A DNA stretch of 64,000 bases from Bifidobacterium minimum (GTDB lineage Bacteria; Actinomycetota; Actinomycetes; Actinomycetales; Bifidobacteriaceae). The first letter of the stretch is position 1; each line of letters begins with the position of its first letter. The position numbers and the translations under genes were made by a program. Of this stretch, positions 20,472 to 30,279 are shown one piece after another. The stretch covers positions 62,001 to 126,000 of the forward strand of contig NZ_JGZD01000006.1 of the NCBI RefSeq assembly GCF_000741645.1, in the 5' to 3' direction. The notes under the pieces were generated by a model that made no database searches, was not told the DNA's origin, and saw only the letters and a list, made by a program, of their open reading frames with translations.

Positions 20472-21104
20472 ATGTCAGCAGCATCGAATGAGGCCCGACG
20501 CCAACTCGGCAGAATCGTTGCGCTGGGTTATCCGGATGTCGCGGATATCAGCGCCGACGCCTTCGAGGCGTTGGCCGAGCCGATCGTCGAGGCGTTGGAT
20601 CATACCGATCTCGGCTCGAACATCCTTCTGGTGCCCACCCGCGAGCTCGTCTCCCCTGAATCCCTGATCGCCCGTACCAGCATCAACCGCATGGCGGGGT
20701 TCACCACCATGCCGCCACGGGATATCGTGAGCTTTCTTCCCCAGGATGGATTCGAGCCTCCCGAGGGGCCGTTCTATGTCGTCGTCGATCCCCATACGGG
20801 GACGGCATACGGCAACCGTGAACCTGATGTGGCGCGCAAGCTCATCGATTCGGACGACAGGCTCCCGCTCACCCTCGAAGAGGGGCTCGCCATCGCCACG
20901 CAGCATCCCGACTGGCTGGTCAGCCATAACGGATTCAATCTTCTGGGGTCGCGCAGTGCGGATGGCCGGGTGCCCAGCATCTGGATGAGTCAGGGAGCGC
21001 CTCGGCTGGGCGCCGTATGGCCCAATTCTCGTCATACCTGGCTCGGCAACGCCTATTGCTCCGGACGGCGTGGGGCTTCGTTGTTCGCGCCGGACATGTC
21101 CTGA
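20472..21104 (+). CDS. DUF5701-type conserved protein
   Basis: The product has 210 residues. ATACTG sits nine bases upstream of the start like a -10 element, so the mRNA may be nearly leaderless. The sequence fits the actinobacterial DUF5701 family: MPPRDIVSFLPQDGFEPPEG, FYVVVDPHTG, PLTLEEGLAIATQHPDWLVSHNGFNLLGSR, and the end PRLGAVWPNSRHTWLGNAYC. The function is unknown. It has no membrane segments and stands alone between asd and leuA. Confidence 0.7.
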   Translation: MSAASNEARRQLGRIVALGYPDVADISADAFEALAEPIVEALDHTDLGSNILLVPTRELVSPESLIARTSINRMAGFTTMPPRDIVSFLPQDGFEPPEGPFYVVVDPHTGTAYGNREPDVARKLIDSDDRLPLTLEEGLAIATQHPDWLVSHNGFNLLGSRSADGRVPSIWMSQGAPRLGAVWPNSRHTWLGNAYCSGRRGASLFAPDMS

Positions 21105-21294
21105 GTCGTATTCGCGTCGCGCCTTGCGGACGTGTGGACGCAGGCGGGGACGTGCGGACGCGAGCGGACGGGTCGCGGGCGGACAGACGGAGTGGGTAGT
21201 CGGAGTGGATGGTCGGCGGACGGTCGCGGCGATGAGGCCAGAATCCGAAACGTCACGATCCCGCGACGGCGCCCTCCGGTTAGACTGGTGCGTT

Positions 21295-21309
21295 GCGCCA
21301 TGATGGCGC
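21295..21309 (+). promoter_or_regulatory. Hairpin in the leuA leader
   Basis: GCGCCAT-G-ATGGCGC is a perfect inverted repeat about 75 bases upstream of leuA. TAGACT at 21281-21286 lies just upstream and could be the -10 element, which would place the palindrome at the transcription start. It is a possible operator; no leucine-codon leader peptide was found. Confidence 0.3.
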
Positions 21310-21384
21310 GATGTGTGAATGATGATGGCGTTGCCGGTCGGCGTGGTTCGCCGCTGTCGGCACCGGACATGACAAGGAGGAGTG

Positions 21385-23289
21385 ATGGGTCAGGATCAAG
21401 CATCCGTATTTGATCTCGCGGCTGTTGCCGCGGCGTCCAATGGAGGGAACAACGACCTGCTGCTGCCTCCGGCGCGATTCATCGGGGGCGCGCAGCGTCC
21501 CAGCGCGATGCCCTACACCAAATACGTGGCCTACGACAAGCAGGTTCCGTTCGACTATCCGCAGCGCACGTGGCCTGAGAAAAGGCTTCGCCGCGCCCCG
21601 CGCTGGTGTTCGGTCGACCTTCGCGACGGCAATCAGGCCTTGGTCAATCCCATGGATCCCGAGCGCAAGCTGCGCTTCTGGAACCTTCTTATCGGCATGG
21701 GATTCAAGGAGATCGAGGTCGGGTTCCCCAGCGCGTCCGAAACGGACTACGACTTCATCCGCATGCTTATCGAACGCGAGCTCATTCCCGACGACGTGAC
21801 GATTATCGTCCTCACCCAGGCGCGTGAGCATCTGATCCGCAAGACCTACGAGGCCCTTCGGGGGGCCCGGCGTGCGGTCGTGCACTTCTACAACTCGGTG
21901 TCCGTGCTCCAGCGCGAGGTGGTGTTCCATAAGGACAAGGCGGGAATCAAGAAACTCGCCACGGACGCGGCCACGCTGTGCAAGGAGCTCGAGGGCGAGG
22001 CCTCAGGCATCGACATCTACTATGAGTATTCTCCGGAGTCCTTCACCGGCACCGAGCCGGATTACGCGGTCGAGGTGTGCAACGCGGTTATCGATGTTAT
22101 CCGGCCCACTACCGACCACAAGATGATCATCAATCTTCCGGCGACCGTGGAGATGACCACGCCGAACGTGTTCGCCGATGAGGTGGAGTTCGTCTCCGAC
22201 AACCTCACGAATCGCGATGCCGTCGTCCTGTCCCTCCATCCGCACAATGACGAGGGAATGGCCGTGGCCGCCACGGAGCTCGCCGTTCTGGCCGGCGCCG
22301 ATCGCGTCGAGGGTTGCCTGCTGGGCAACGGGGAGCGCACGGGGAACGTCGACCTTGTGACCCTGGGACTCAACATGCTCACGCAGGGCATCGATCCCCA
22401 GATCGACTACTCAAACGTCCCCGAGATCCGCCGGACCGTCGAGTACTGCAATCAGATCAAGATATCCGAGCGTCATCCCTATGCGGGGAACTTCGTGTTC
22501 ACCGCGTTCTCGGGATCCCATCAGGACGCCATCAAGAAGGGTCTCGAGGCCAGACAGCTTGCGGCGGACAGGAAGGGCTCGCCGCTGGATTCCTTCGTCT
22601 GGCTCGTTCCCTATCTGCCGATCGACCCCAAGGACATCGGACGCAGCTACGAGGCGATCATCCGCGTCAACTCGCAGTCCGGCAAAGGCGGTATGGCGTA
22701 TCTGCTCAAGACGAACCACAACCTCGACCTCCCCAAGCGTCTCCAGGTGGAATTCGAGAAGGTCGTGCAGGAATACGCCGACACCACCAAGCGCGAGGTC
22801 AAGGACGAGGACATCTGGCGGCTTTTCAAGGATGAGTACCTCCCCGTCGAGGCGTCCGGGGTCACCGCGGCCGGCGTGGTCGTGGGCGATACCGGCGATG
22901 AGAGCCTCACCCAATGGGGGCGTCTGAAGCTTCTCAAGGTCGCGGTCTCCTCGGGCGAGGACGGGTCGGACACCGTCCTCAAGGCCCGTCTTCTCGATCG
23001 CGGGATGAAGGACGACGAGCCTGTGGAACGGGAGATATCCGGAATGGGCAACGGGCCGATCGCGGCCTTCCTCAACGCCGTGAGCGGATTGGGGATCACC
23101 GTGTCCGTCATGGATTACGCCGAGCATGCGATGACCGCGGGAACCGATGCCATGGCGGCGTCCTACGTGGAATGCCAGATCGGGGAGTCTCCCGAGTCCA
23201 GCATCATCTGGGGCGTGGGCATCGATTCGTCGATCACGACCAGTTCGCTCAAGGCCATCATCTCGGCGATCAACCGTTCCCAGCGTTAG
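21385..23289 (+). CDS. leuA: 2-Isopropylmalate synthase, actinobacterial type II
   Basis: The product has 634 residues. ATG 21385 is preceded by AAGGAGGAGTG; the GTG directly before it is in frame. It condenses acetyl-CoA and 2-ketoisovalerate, the first committed step of leucine synthesis. The motif LRDGNQALVNPMD with the metal-binding Asp, SLHPHNDEGMAVA and GNGERTGNVDLV are diagnostic. The leucine-sensing regulatory domain occupies about residues 490-634. The length is normal for type II enzymes. It is separated from leuCD by 31 kb, but all three may be under the same regulator. Confidence 0.96.
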   Translation: MGQDQASVFDLAAVAAASNGGNNDLLLPPARFIGGAQRPSAMPYTKYVAYDKQVPFDYPQRTWPEKRLRRAPRWCSVDLRDGNQALVNPMDPERKLRFWNLLIGMGFKEIEVGFPSASETDYDFIRMLIERELIPDDVTIIVLTQAREHLIRKTYEALRGARRAVVHFYNSVSVLQREVVFHKDKAGIKKLATDAATLCKELEGEASGIDIYYEYSPESFTGTEPDYAVEVCNAVIDVIRPTTDHKMIINLPATVEMTTPNVFADEVEFVSDNLTNRDAVVLSLHPHNDEGMAVAATELAVLAGADRVEGCLLGNGERTGNVDLVTLGLNMLTQGIDPQIDYSNVPEIRRTVEYCNQIKISERHPYAGNFVFTAFSGSHQDAIKKGLEARQLAADRKGSPLDSFVWLVPYLPIDPKDIGRSYEAIIRVNSQSGKGGMAYLLKTNHNLDLPKRLQVEFEKVVQEYADTTKREVKDEDIWRLFKDEYLPVEASGVTAAGVVVGDTGDESLTQWGRLKLLKVAVSSGEDGSDTVLKARLLDRGMKDDEPVEREISGMGNGPIAAFLNAVSGLGITVSVMDYAEHAMTAGTDAMAASYVECQIGESPESSIIWGVGIDSSITTSSLKAIISAINRSQR

Positions 23290-23340
23290 GGACCGGTGGT
23301 TCCGCGTTAGGGATCAGCGTCCGTCAGGGACCGGCAGCAG

Positions 23341-23473
23341 AGAGAGTGGGCATCAGAGAGTGGATCGTGGACCCCGTCCGCGACGGGTCGCCCACTCTCT
23401 GGTGGCGTTGCTGGTGGCGACTGCTGGTGATGAGGGACGTCGGATGCCGGTAGGGCACGGCGTCCCTCACGTT
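23341..23473 (+). terminator. Terminator region downstream of leuA
   Basis: A perfect 11-bp inverted repeat (AGAGAGTGGGC at 23341-23351 and GCCCACTCTCT at 23390-23400) encloses 38 bases. A second stem, TGAGGGACG at 23431-23439 with CGTCCCTCA at 23461-23469, is followed by CGTTTT and looks like the actual rho-independent terminator. The penicillin-binding protein gene converges from the other side. Confidence 0.6.
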
Positions 23474-23573
23474 TTGAGCCTTCTCGCTCCCTTCCCGGCT
23501 TCCGCCCGTGCGTCTTCCGCGCGCGTCTCTTTTCCCTGCTTTCGCTGCGTCTCCTGCGTTCCGCGCGTGTTTT

Positions 23574-25913
23574 CTACTCCGACCCGCTTTTCGCCGATCC
23601 GTCGCCTGAGGATTCGCTTTCGGTCGATTTGCCGTTCGTCGTCTTGCGCGAATTCGATTTGGTGCCACGGGCGTCGTCTCCGCTTCCGGAGTCGCCATCG
23701 GTTGCGGGCTCCTTGTCGGTGCCGCTGTTTTCGGGGGTCGAGGCCGTCTGACCGGAGGATGGCGTGGGGCTTGACGACTGCCCCTGCGTCGGGGATGCGG
23801 TCGGCTGGCTGCTTGAGGTCGGGCCGGAGGATGGCGTCGTGGAAAGGCGATACCCCGTTCCCCAGGTGCCGTCGCGTCCCCCTATCGTTCCCGAATCGGT
23901 GACGGTGGGGAAGGCCTTGTCGGGCGTGTCCTCCAAGGCCTGCTTCATGTATTCGGTGAAGAGATGGATCGGATACTCGCTCGCGGCGGTGTATCGTCCG
24001 AAGGCGGGCACGATCTGGGGGTTCCCCGAGGAGTCGGGATTCCACATGGCGAACACGGTCACCATGTCCGGAGTGAACCCCGCGAAGCTTCCGGAGGTGC
24101 CGTCGTTGGCCGTTCCCGATTTGCCCGCGACGGTTTTCCCGACGTTCTGTACCTCCGTGCCGAGTCCGTATGTGACCACGCTTCTCATCGCCTTCGTGAC
24201 CAGAGCGGTGGACGGGCTGTCGAAGACCCGGGTGGTGGACGTCGGCCCGCGGTACAAGGTGGTTTTTCCGGTCCCGTCCTTGACGGTGTCGACTATGTGA
24301 AGGGTGCTGCGTTGCCCCTGGTTGGCGATCGTCGAATAGGCCCGGGCGATGTCAGTCAGATGGACGCCGTCGTTGCCCAGAACGGTGAAGGGGTTCTTTC
24401 CCGTGATGCGCGAGGAGCTCATGCCGGCGTCGACCGCGAGCTTCGCCACCGCGGACGCGCCGAGCTTCTGCTGCAGTTCCATATAGACGGTGTTCACCGA
24501 ATAGGCCGTCGCATGGTAGAGGTCGATGGTTCCGTAGCTGACGTTGCCGTAGTTGCCGACGGGATCGGATATTCCCGTATACGTTCGCGGCGAGTTCCCG
24601 TTGAACGCCGTGCTCAGGCTTACGCCGTCCTGAACGGCGCCGAGAAGTGCGAAGGGCTTCATGGTGGATCCTGGTTCGTAAAGCGCCTGCGTCGCGTTAT
24701 TGAGGGGTTTCGTAAGGTAGTCGTCGCCGGCGTAGACGGCGATAATCGCGCCGTTCGTCGGGTTGACCGATATCCCTCCCACTTGGACCCCGTCCGGAAC
24801 GATGCCTTTGCCTCCTTTCGACGGACTGGCCGTCTGGAACATGAGATCCTGTTTCGTCTTGTCGATGCTGGTGATGATCCGGTATCCGCCGGTGTCCAGC
24901 TCGTCCTTGGTGAAGTCCTTGGAGGATGTCAGCTCGTCACGCACCATCTGGAGAAGATAGCCGTTGGGGCCCGAGTACTCGTTGCTCTGTCGCGTGGCGA
25001 TGGTCGTGGGCATGGTCGCGGATTTCCTCTGCGTCGCGGTGATGTAGCCGTCCTCGACCATGATGCCGAGAACTCGCGTCTGACGGGCCTTGGCCTGTTT
25101 GGCGTTGACCGCGGGATCCCAACTGCTGGGTGCGGGGATGATCCCGGCCAGGAGCGCTGCCTGGGCGAGTGTGAGGTCCTTGGCGTCCTTGCCGAAATAC
25201 GCCTGCGACGCGGCCTGTATCCCGTATGCTCCCCGCCCGAAGTAGATGGTGTTCAGATAGTTGCACAGAACGGTGCTTTTATCCTGTGTTCTGGCTATTT
25301 TCAGGGCGAGGACGGCCTCGCGGAGCTTCCCGGTGTATGACGTGGTCTCGCCCAGATAATACCTTTCCGCGTACTGCTGGGTGATGGTCGATCCGCCCTG
25401 GCGAGATCCCGTGGTGATGTTGTTCAGCGCCGCGCGCGCGATGCCTTTGAGGTCGATGCCGTTGTCCGTGTAGAAGCTGCGGTTCTCCGACGCCACCACC
25501 GCCTGCCCCACATAGGAGGGAAGCGTCGAGCATGAGATGATCTGACGGTTCTGCTCGCCGAACGTCCCTATCGCCGTCGTGCCGTCCGCATAGTAGACGG
25601 TCGTCTTCTCGGCCATCGCGATCTTCTCGGGCTGCGGTATCTCGGTGGTCACGTACAGATAGGAGAAGACGATGGCCCCTGAGACCACCCCGAATCCTAC
25701 AAGTCCGAGAATGACGAGAAGCGCGATCCGCAGGGGAGACCTGCGCCGTTTGCCGTTCCGTTTGCTGTTATGGTGGCGTCCATGCGTGGCGGCGTGTCTG
25801 TGCGATGGCCGGCGTCCGCCCGATGGCGCGGAGGAGCGATGAGAGCCCGCGCCCGACCGCGCGGTGCCGCTGACGGCCCGGCGGGGCGATGATGACCGGT
25901 TCGTTGAACTCAT
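23574..25913 (-). CDS. Class A bifunctional penicillin-binding protein
   Basis: The product has 779 residues. A basic, Ser-rich cytoplasmic tail (1-60) precedes one membrane anchor (about 62-88). The glycosyltransferase domain has VVASENRSFYTDNGID and RQGGSTITQQYAERYYL. The transpeptidase domain carries the three penicillin-binding motifs: the SxxK in EPGSTMKPFALL, SVN in AYSVNTVYMEL and the KSGT box in AGKSGTANDG. The last ~110 residues are a Ser/Thr/Pro/Gly-rich tail ending in charged repeats. It builds and cross-links peptidoglycan. It is convergent with leuA and divergent from ino1. Confidence 0.92.
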   Translation of the reverse strand: MSSTNRSSSPRRAVSGTARSGAGSHRSSAPSGGRRPSHRHAATHGRHHNSKRNGKRRRSPLRIALLVILGLVGFGVVSGAIVFSYLYVTTEIPQPEKIAMAEKTTVYYADGTTAIGTFGEQNRQIISCSTLPSYVGQAVVASENRSFYTDNGIDLKGIARAALNNITTGSRQGGSTITQQYAERYYLGETTSYTGKLREAVLALKIARTQDKSTVLCNYLNTIYFGRGAYGIQAASQAYFGKDAKDLTLAQAALLAGIIPAPSSWDPAVNAKQAKARQTRVLGIMVEDGYITATQRKSATMPTTIATRQSNEYSGPNGYLLQMVRDELTSSKDFTKDELDTGGYRIITSIDKTKQDLMFQTASPSKGGKGIVPDGVQVGGISVNPTNGAIIAVYAGDDYLTKPLNNATQALYEPGSTMKPFALLGAVQDGVSLSTAFNGNSPRTYTGISDPVGNYGNVSYGTIDLYHATAYSVNTVYMELQQKLGASAVAKLAVDAGMSSSRITGKNPFTVLGNDGVHLTDIARAYSTIANQGQRSTLHIVDTVKDGTGKTTLYRGPTSTTRVFDSPSTALVTKAMRSVVTYGLGTEVQNVGKTVAGKSGTANDGTSGSFAGFTPDMVTVFAMWNPDSSGNPQIVPAFGRYTAASEYPIHLFTEYMKQALEDTPDKAFPTVTDSGTIGGRDGTWGTGYRLSTTPSSGPTSSSQPTASPTQGQSSSPTPSSGQTASTPENSGTDKEPATDGDSGSGDDARGTKSNSRKTTNGKSTESESSGDGSAKSGSE

Positions 25914-26132
25914 GGTCTCTCACGGTAGCGTCAAGGTCTGGACGAGTCCAGAACGCTCTCTGAGGGCCAAGAACCATGGGAGGCGCCAAAATATCGTGGG
26001 AGGTGGCGTGAGACATGGCGTTCCGGTCGCCATATGGACGACGCGGCGTGATATCCGTGACGGGCGTCCGGTCTTCGTGGCTATGCTGGATGATGGCAAT
26101 AATGAGTGCCGGATTTCACAGGAGGGCTTGAT

Positions 26133-27275
26133 ATGACTATTCGCGTGGCGATCGCCGGGGTCGGCAATTGCGCGTCGTCTCTGGTGCAGGGCGTCGAGTA
26201 CTACCGCAACACCGCGGACGATGACAAGATTCCGGGATTGATGCACAACAACTTTGGCGGATATCGCGTGAAGGACATCGAGTTCGTCGCCGCGTTCGAC
26301 GTTGACGCGCTCAAGGTCGGCAAGGACCTGTCAGAGGCCATCGCCGCCTCGCAGAACAACACCATCAAGTTCGCGGACGTTCCGGATTGCGGAGTCGAGG
26401 TCCAGCGCGGGCCGACCCTCGATGGCCTGGGCGAGTACTACCGGCAGATGATCACGGAGTCGGACGCCGAACCCGTCGACGTCGTGCAGGTTCTGCGCGA
26501 CCGCAAGGTCGACGTTCTGGTCAGCTATCTTCCCGTCGGATCGGAGAAGGCCGACAAGGCCTACGCGACCGCGGCCATGGAGGCCGGGTGCGCCTTCGTG
26601 AACTGCCTTCCCGTGTTCATCGCGTCCGATCCCGAATGGGCCCGGAAGTTCCGTGACGCCGGCGTCCCCATCATCGGCGACGACATCAAGAGCCAGGTGG
26701 GCGCGACCATCACGCACCGTGTTCTCGCCCGGCTGTTCGAGGACAGGGGCGTTCGTCTCGACCGCACCTATCAGCTCAATGTGGGCGGCAACATGGACTT
26801 CATGAACATGCTGCAGCGTTCGCGTCTTGAGTCCAAGAAGATCTCGAAGACCCGGGCGGTGACGTCCGTGGTTCCCCATGAGATGGACCCGCACAATGTG
26901 CATATCGGCCCATCGGATTACGTGGCGTGGCTCGACGACCGCAAGTTCGCCTTCGTGCGTCTTGAGGGAACCACCTTCGGCGACGTCCCGCTGAATCTGG
27001 AGTACAAGCTTGAGGTGTGGGACTCGCCGAACTCCGCGGGAATCGTCATCGACGCCGTGCGCGCCGCGAAGATGGCGCTCGATCGTCATCTTTCCGGCCC
27101 GGTTCTCGCCCCCAGCTCCTACTTCATGAAGTCCCCCGCCGTCCAGCACGAGGACGGAGAGGCGCGTGCGCTGGTCGAGAGCTTCATCAGGGGCGAGGTG
27201 GAGTCCACGGAGTCCCAGTTGGATGCGGAAGTGGCAAAGGCCAAGGCGGACGGTAAGGACGTCTGGAGGGCCTGA
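26133..27275 (+). CDS. ino1: Inositol-3-phosphate synthase
   Basis: The product has 380 residues. ATG 26133 has GGAGGGC upstream, and the longer frame from 26106 has none. It makes myo-inositol-3-phosphate from glucose-6-phosphate with NAD. The motifs [31 protein letters not shown] and [10 protein letters not shown] with [11 protein letters not shown] match the short actinobacterial form. Products would feed inositol phospholipids or inositol-containing glycolipids. It is monocistronic and divergent from the penicillin-binding protein. Confidence 0.95.
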   Translation: MTIRVAIAGVGNCASSLVQGVEYYRNTADDDKIPGLMHNNFGGYRVKDIEFVAAFDVDALKVGKDLSEAIAASQNNTIKFADVPDCGVEVQRGPTLDGLGEYYRQMITESDAEPVDVVQVLRDRKVDVLVSYLPVGSEKADKAYATAAMEAGCAFVNCLPVFIASDPEWARKFRDAGVPIIGDDIKSQVGATITHRVLARLFEDRGVRLDRTYQLNVGGNMDFMNMLQRSRLESKKISKTRAVTSVVPHEMDPHNVHIGPSDYVAWLDDRKFAFVRLEGTTFGDVPLNLEYKLEVWDSPNSAGIVIDAVRAAKMALDRHLSGPVLAPSSYFMKSPAVQHEDGEARALVESFIRGEVESTESQLDAEVAKAKADGKDVWRA

Positions 27276-27401
27276 CGGATTGCTGAGACCTGACGATCGC
27301 TGAGACCCGACGGTTTCCTCCCTGTTCCCGCCGGTTCCTGACGGCCGACTGATGCCGCAGGAACCGATGGGGTATCGCGGGAACCGATGTCGCAGGAACC
27401 G

Positions 27402-27442
27402 ATGGGGGCTGGCGGCGCATGCCCTGCGCCGCCAGCCCCCAT
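27402..27442. terminator. Long perfect hairpin between ino1 and glf
   Basis: An 18-bp perfect stem (27402-27419 pairing with 27425-27442; core GGGGGCTGGCGGCGC) with a 5-base loop lies between two convergent genes. Neither side has a T tract. Upstream, GGAACCGATG appears three times (from about 27360 to 27403). It probably ends both transcripts, possibly rho-assisted, or protects 3' ends. Confidence 0.55.
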
Positions 27443-27454
27443 GGCTATGGATCG

Positions 27455-28615
27455 TCAGTCGGCCAGAAGCGCGGCCACGTGGTGCTCGTAGGCGTTCAGC
27501 GCCGAGCCGATGACGTTGTGCATGTCGTAGTAGGCGTACGTTCCGAGGCGGCCGCCGAACACCACCTTCGGCTCGGCGCTGGCCTTGGCCGCATACTTCT
27601 GGTACAGGGCCTTGTCCTCGGCCGTGTTCACCGGGTAATAGGGCTCGTCATCCCGGGTCGCGAAGCGGCTGTACTCCTCCCATACGACGGTTTTATCGGG
27701 ATTCTGCGAATCGCGGCGCTCGGGGTTGAAGTTCTTGAACTCGATCGCCCGGGTGTACGGGACGTCGGCGTCGGCGAAGTTCATGACGGGGCATCCGAAA
27801 TGGTCGCCCTCGTCGTAGCGGACCTCCTTGAAGTCCACCGTGCGCCATTTGAGCTCGCCCAGCTCGTAGTCGAAGTATCTGTCGACCGGCCCGGTGTAGA
27901 CGACGGGAACCCTGCCCACGAGGGCTCTGCGATTCAACGGCTGCGATTCGTCGAAGAAGTCGGTTCCCAGCGTTACGTGGATGCGCGGATCGTCGATCAT
28001 CCGCTCCATCCACGCGGTGTATCCGTCCTTGGGCAGCCCCTCCCACGTGTCGCGGAAATACCGGTTGTCGTAGGTGAGGCGCACGGGAAGTCGGCGGATG
28101 ATGCTCGCGGGGAGTTCGCTGGGATCCGTCTGCCATTGCTTGGCCGTGTAGTTCTTGATGAAGGCCTCGTACAGGGGACGCCCGATAAGGCTGATCCCCT
28201 TGTCGTTGAGGTTCTCGGGATCCGTTCCGGCGAGTTCGCCCGCCTGCTCGTCGATAAGCGCCTTCGCCTGCGCCGGAGTGTAATGCGCGTGGAAGAACTG
28301 GTTGATCGTTCCCAGATTGATGGGGAGGGGATAGACCTCGCCGTCATGCGTGGTGTAGACGCGGTGCACGTAATCGGTGAATTCGGTGAAGCGGTTCACG
28401 TACTTCCACACCGTCGGATTCGACGTATGGAACAGGTGGGCCCCGTACTGGTGTATTTCGGCCCCGGTCTCCTTGTCCATATACGAGTAGGCGTTTCCGC
28501 CGATGTGATCGCGTATGTCGATGATCTCCACGCGGGCGCCCGCCTTCTCGACCGCCTGCTGCGCCACCGTGAGCCCGAAGAGTCCCGCGCCGACGATTAC
28601 CAGATCCGCTTCCAT
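27455..28615 (-). CDS. glf: UDP-galactopyranose mutase
   Basis: The product has 386 residues. It converts UDP-galactopyranose to UDP-galactofuranose, a precursor of cell-surface polysaccharide. The FAD-binding dinucleotide fold begins LVIVGAGLFGLTVAQQA, followed by the family motifs GGNAYSYMD and HQYGAHLFHTSN and the end GTYAYYDMHNVIGSALNAYE. The length is typical. It stands alone here; other galactofuran genes must be elsewhere. Confidence 0.96.
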   Translation of the reverse strand: MEADLVIVGAGLFGLTVAQQAVEKAGARVEIIDIRDHIGGNAYSYMDKETGAEIHQYGAHLFHTSNPTVWKYVNRFTEFTDYVHRVYTTHDGEVYPLPINLGTINQFFHAHYTPAQAKALIDEQAGELAGTDPENLNDKGISLIGRPLYEAFIKNYTAKQWQTDPSELPASIIRRLPVRLTYDNRYFRDTWEGLPKDGYTAWMERMIDDPRIHVTLGTDFFDESQPLNRRALVGRVPVVYTGPVDRYFDYELGELKWRTVDFKEVRYDEGDHFGCPVMNFADADVPYTRAIEFKNFNPERRDSQNPDKTVVWEEYSRFATRDDEPYYPVNTAEDKALYQKYAAKASAEPKVVFGGRLGTYAYYDMHNVIGSALNAYEHHVAALLAD

Positions 28616-28715
28616 GATGTCCTCCCGATGTCATGGGGCACGTCGCACCCCCGCTCCATGCTACCCGTCGCGTTCCCTGGGGGCGGGCGCGTGCCATGGA
28701 GGAATGGTGTACACT

Positions 28716-28808
28716 GGTCCTCGCCTCCGTACGGCGTTATGTCGCCCAATCCCCCCAGGGCAGGAATGCAGCAAGGGTAAGCGTCCTCTGATGGGTGTGC
28801 GGGGGTTT
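28716..28808 (+). ncRNA. ffs: Signal recognition particle 4.5S-type RNA
   Basis: The conserved apical domain is readable: GGGCAGGAATGCAGCAAGGG at 28758-28777, followed by TAAGC. A closing helix joins the C run at 28751-28756 to the G run at 28800-28805, and TTTT follows. The sequence matches the small SRP RNA of bifidobacteria as I know it. TACACT at 28710-28715 is a likely -10 element. The ends are approximate. SRP RNA binds Ffh for co-translational membrane targeting. Confidence 0.82.
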
Positions 28809-28985
28809 TCCATTGCCCATGACCCCGTTTTCTGTTTTCTGTTCTGTTCCCTATTCCCGGTTGTCCGGGCCGTCCGGCTCGTTTTCGGGCGTCGCGCTTC
28901 GTGACCGCGACGTTTTGTGATTGTTTCGATGGAGCTGGCGCCATACCGTCCCGTTCGTTGGCGGCGCGCTCTACAGTCGACTGCT

Positions 28986-30083
28986 ATGACAGCAGCATCC
29001 CACACATCGCCGGATTCCCCGCCGACTCCATCGCCCCCATCCCCTCCCGTGATCGCGATTCTTGCCGATGAACCGACCGATGACCTCCGACGGAAGGACG
29101 GCGGCTCCGCTCAGGACGCCCATGGCGGTGATCGGGATGATGACGTCGCGCGCGGACTTGCGGGGGTCGATCCGCTTGTGGTCAGACCACGTCGTTCGGC
29201 CGTGGCCGTGTGCGTGGTTCTGGCGGTGATGCTCATCGCCGCGGCCGGAGGCGTCTGGTGGATGGCGGTGCGTACCGCCGAGGGACAGGCGTTTGAGGAT
29301 ATGGTCTGGCAGTATCTTCCTTCGACGGTTTTCGATCCGCTGCGCGTCGCGGCCCTTCCGTTCGCGCGTTCCCTGACGGTGATCGCTCTGACGGTGGCGA
29401 TGGGCTCCGTCGCCGTGATCGTGGCGATCGTGCGCCGTCGGTGGCGGCTTGTCGGGCAGGTGGTTGCGCTCGCCGCGCTGTGCTATGCGGCGACGTGGCT
29501 GAAGCCGGTCCTTCCGCGTCCCATGCTCATCCATACGGTGTCGCGTCAGGCCAATTCGGCGCCTTCGGGACATACGATGATGGCCGCCGCTGCCGCTATG
29601 GTTCTGCTGATCGCCGTTCCCCGCGCATGGCGGGCGGTCACCGCGGTGGTGGCCGTGGCGGTCTCCTGTGCGGTCGGCCTGTCGGTGATGGTGCAGCAAT
29701 GGCACAGACCCGTCGACGTGGTCATGTCGATTCTTCTGGCCGCGGCGATGGCGCTTATCGTCCTCGCCTTCACCAGACGGTCCGGTATGGACGCGCCGGG
29801 GGACAGAGCGTCCTCGCCGTCGATCCAGATCGTCGGATCGGTTCTTGTGACGGCCGGTTTTATGGCGGTGGTGTACGGGGCTTATGTGGTGTGGCAGATA
29901 TTCCCGGGATTGGGCATATCCGCGCAGTGGACCAGATCGGGTGCCGTCGCGGCGTCGCAGATTCTGGTGTGCGGGTCGGCGTCCCTCGCCTGTGGAATCG
30001 TTCTGGTCATGCGCCAGATCGTCGCCTGCCCGCTGACGCGGCTGGGGGTTATCGGCGCGCCGCCGGCTCCGCCGTCACGATGA
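28986..30083 (+). CDS. PAP2-family membrane phosphatase
   Basis: The product has 365 residues. ATG 28986 is chosen over a GTG at 28917; neither has a strong ribosome binding site. About 75 residues of Pro/Ser/Asp-rich cytoplasmic sequence precede several membrane helices. The PAP2 active site is present as KPVLPRP, APSGHTMMAAAAA and WHRPVDVVM. Two or three further helices follow. Such proteins dephosphorylate phosphatidic acid, phosphatidylglycerol phosphate or undecaprenyl pyrophosphate. The substrate cannot be told from the sequence. Confidence 0.82.
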   Translation: MTAASHTSPDSPPTPSPPSPPVIAILADEPTDDLRRKDGGSAQDAHGGDRDDDVARGLAGVDPLVVRPRRSAVAVCVVLAVMLIAAAGGVWWMAVRTAEGQAFEDMVWQYLPSTVFDPLRVAALPFARSLTVIALTVAMGSVAVIVAIVRRRWRLVGQVVALAALCYAATWLKPVLPRPMLIHTVSRQANSAPSGHTMMAAAAAMVLLIAVPRAWRAVTAVVAVAVSCAVGLSVMVQQWHRPVDVVMSILLAAAMALIVLAFTRRSGMDAPGDRASSPSIQIVGSVLVTAGFMAVVYGAYVVWQIFPGLGISAQWTRSGAVAASQILVCGSASLACGIVLVMRQIVACPLTRLGVIGAPPAPPSR

Positions 30084-30279
30084 CCGGCCACGCCTGGCGG
30101 GGAATCGCGCCACGGGACGCGCGGGGCGCGGTCGGTGTCCGTGCGGTGGTCCGCGGCCGCCGGAGCCCACCGCCGCAGCCTCGTCCCCGTGTCCCCACCA
30201 TGGTCGTCATGCGTGCTTGGAGAGGGGCAATGAGTATGATGGCGTCCGAAACGGGGACCAATACTTAAGGAGAAGGTCA

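Noticed and set aside
21105..21384. Leucine leader-peptide attenuator before leuA
   Set aside because: No short frame rich in leucine codons with a ribosome binding site, and no T-rich terminator close to leuA.
23964..25340. 458-residue plus-strand open frame within the penicillin-binding protein gene
   Set aside because: It is the reverse-strand shadow of a protein with complete catalytic motifs.
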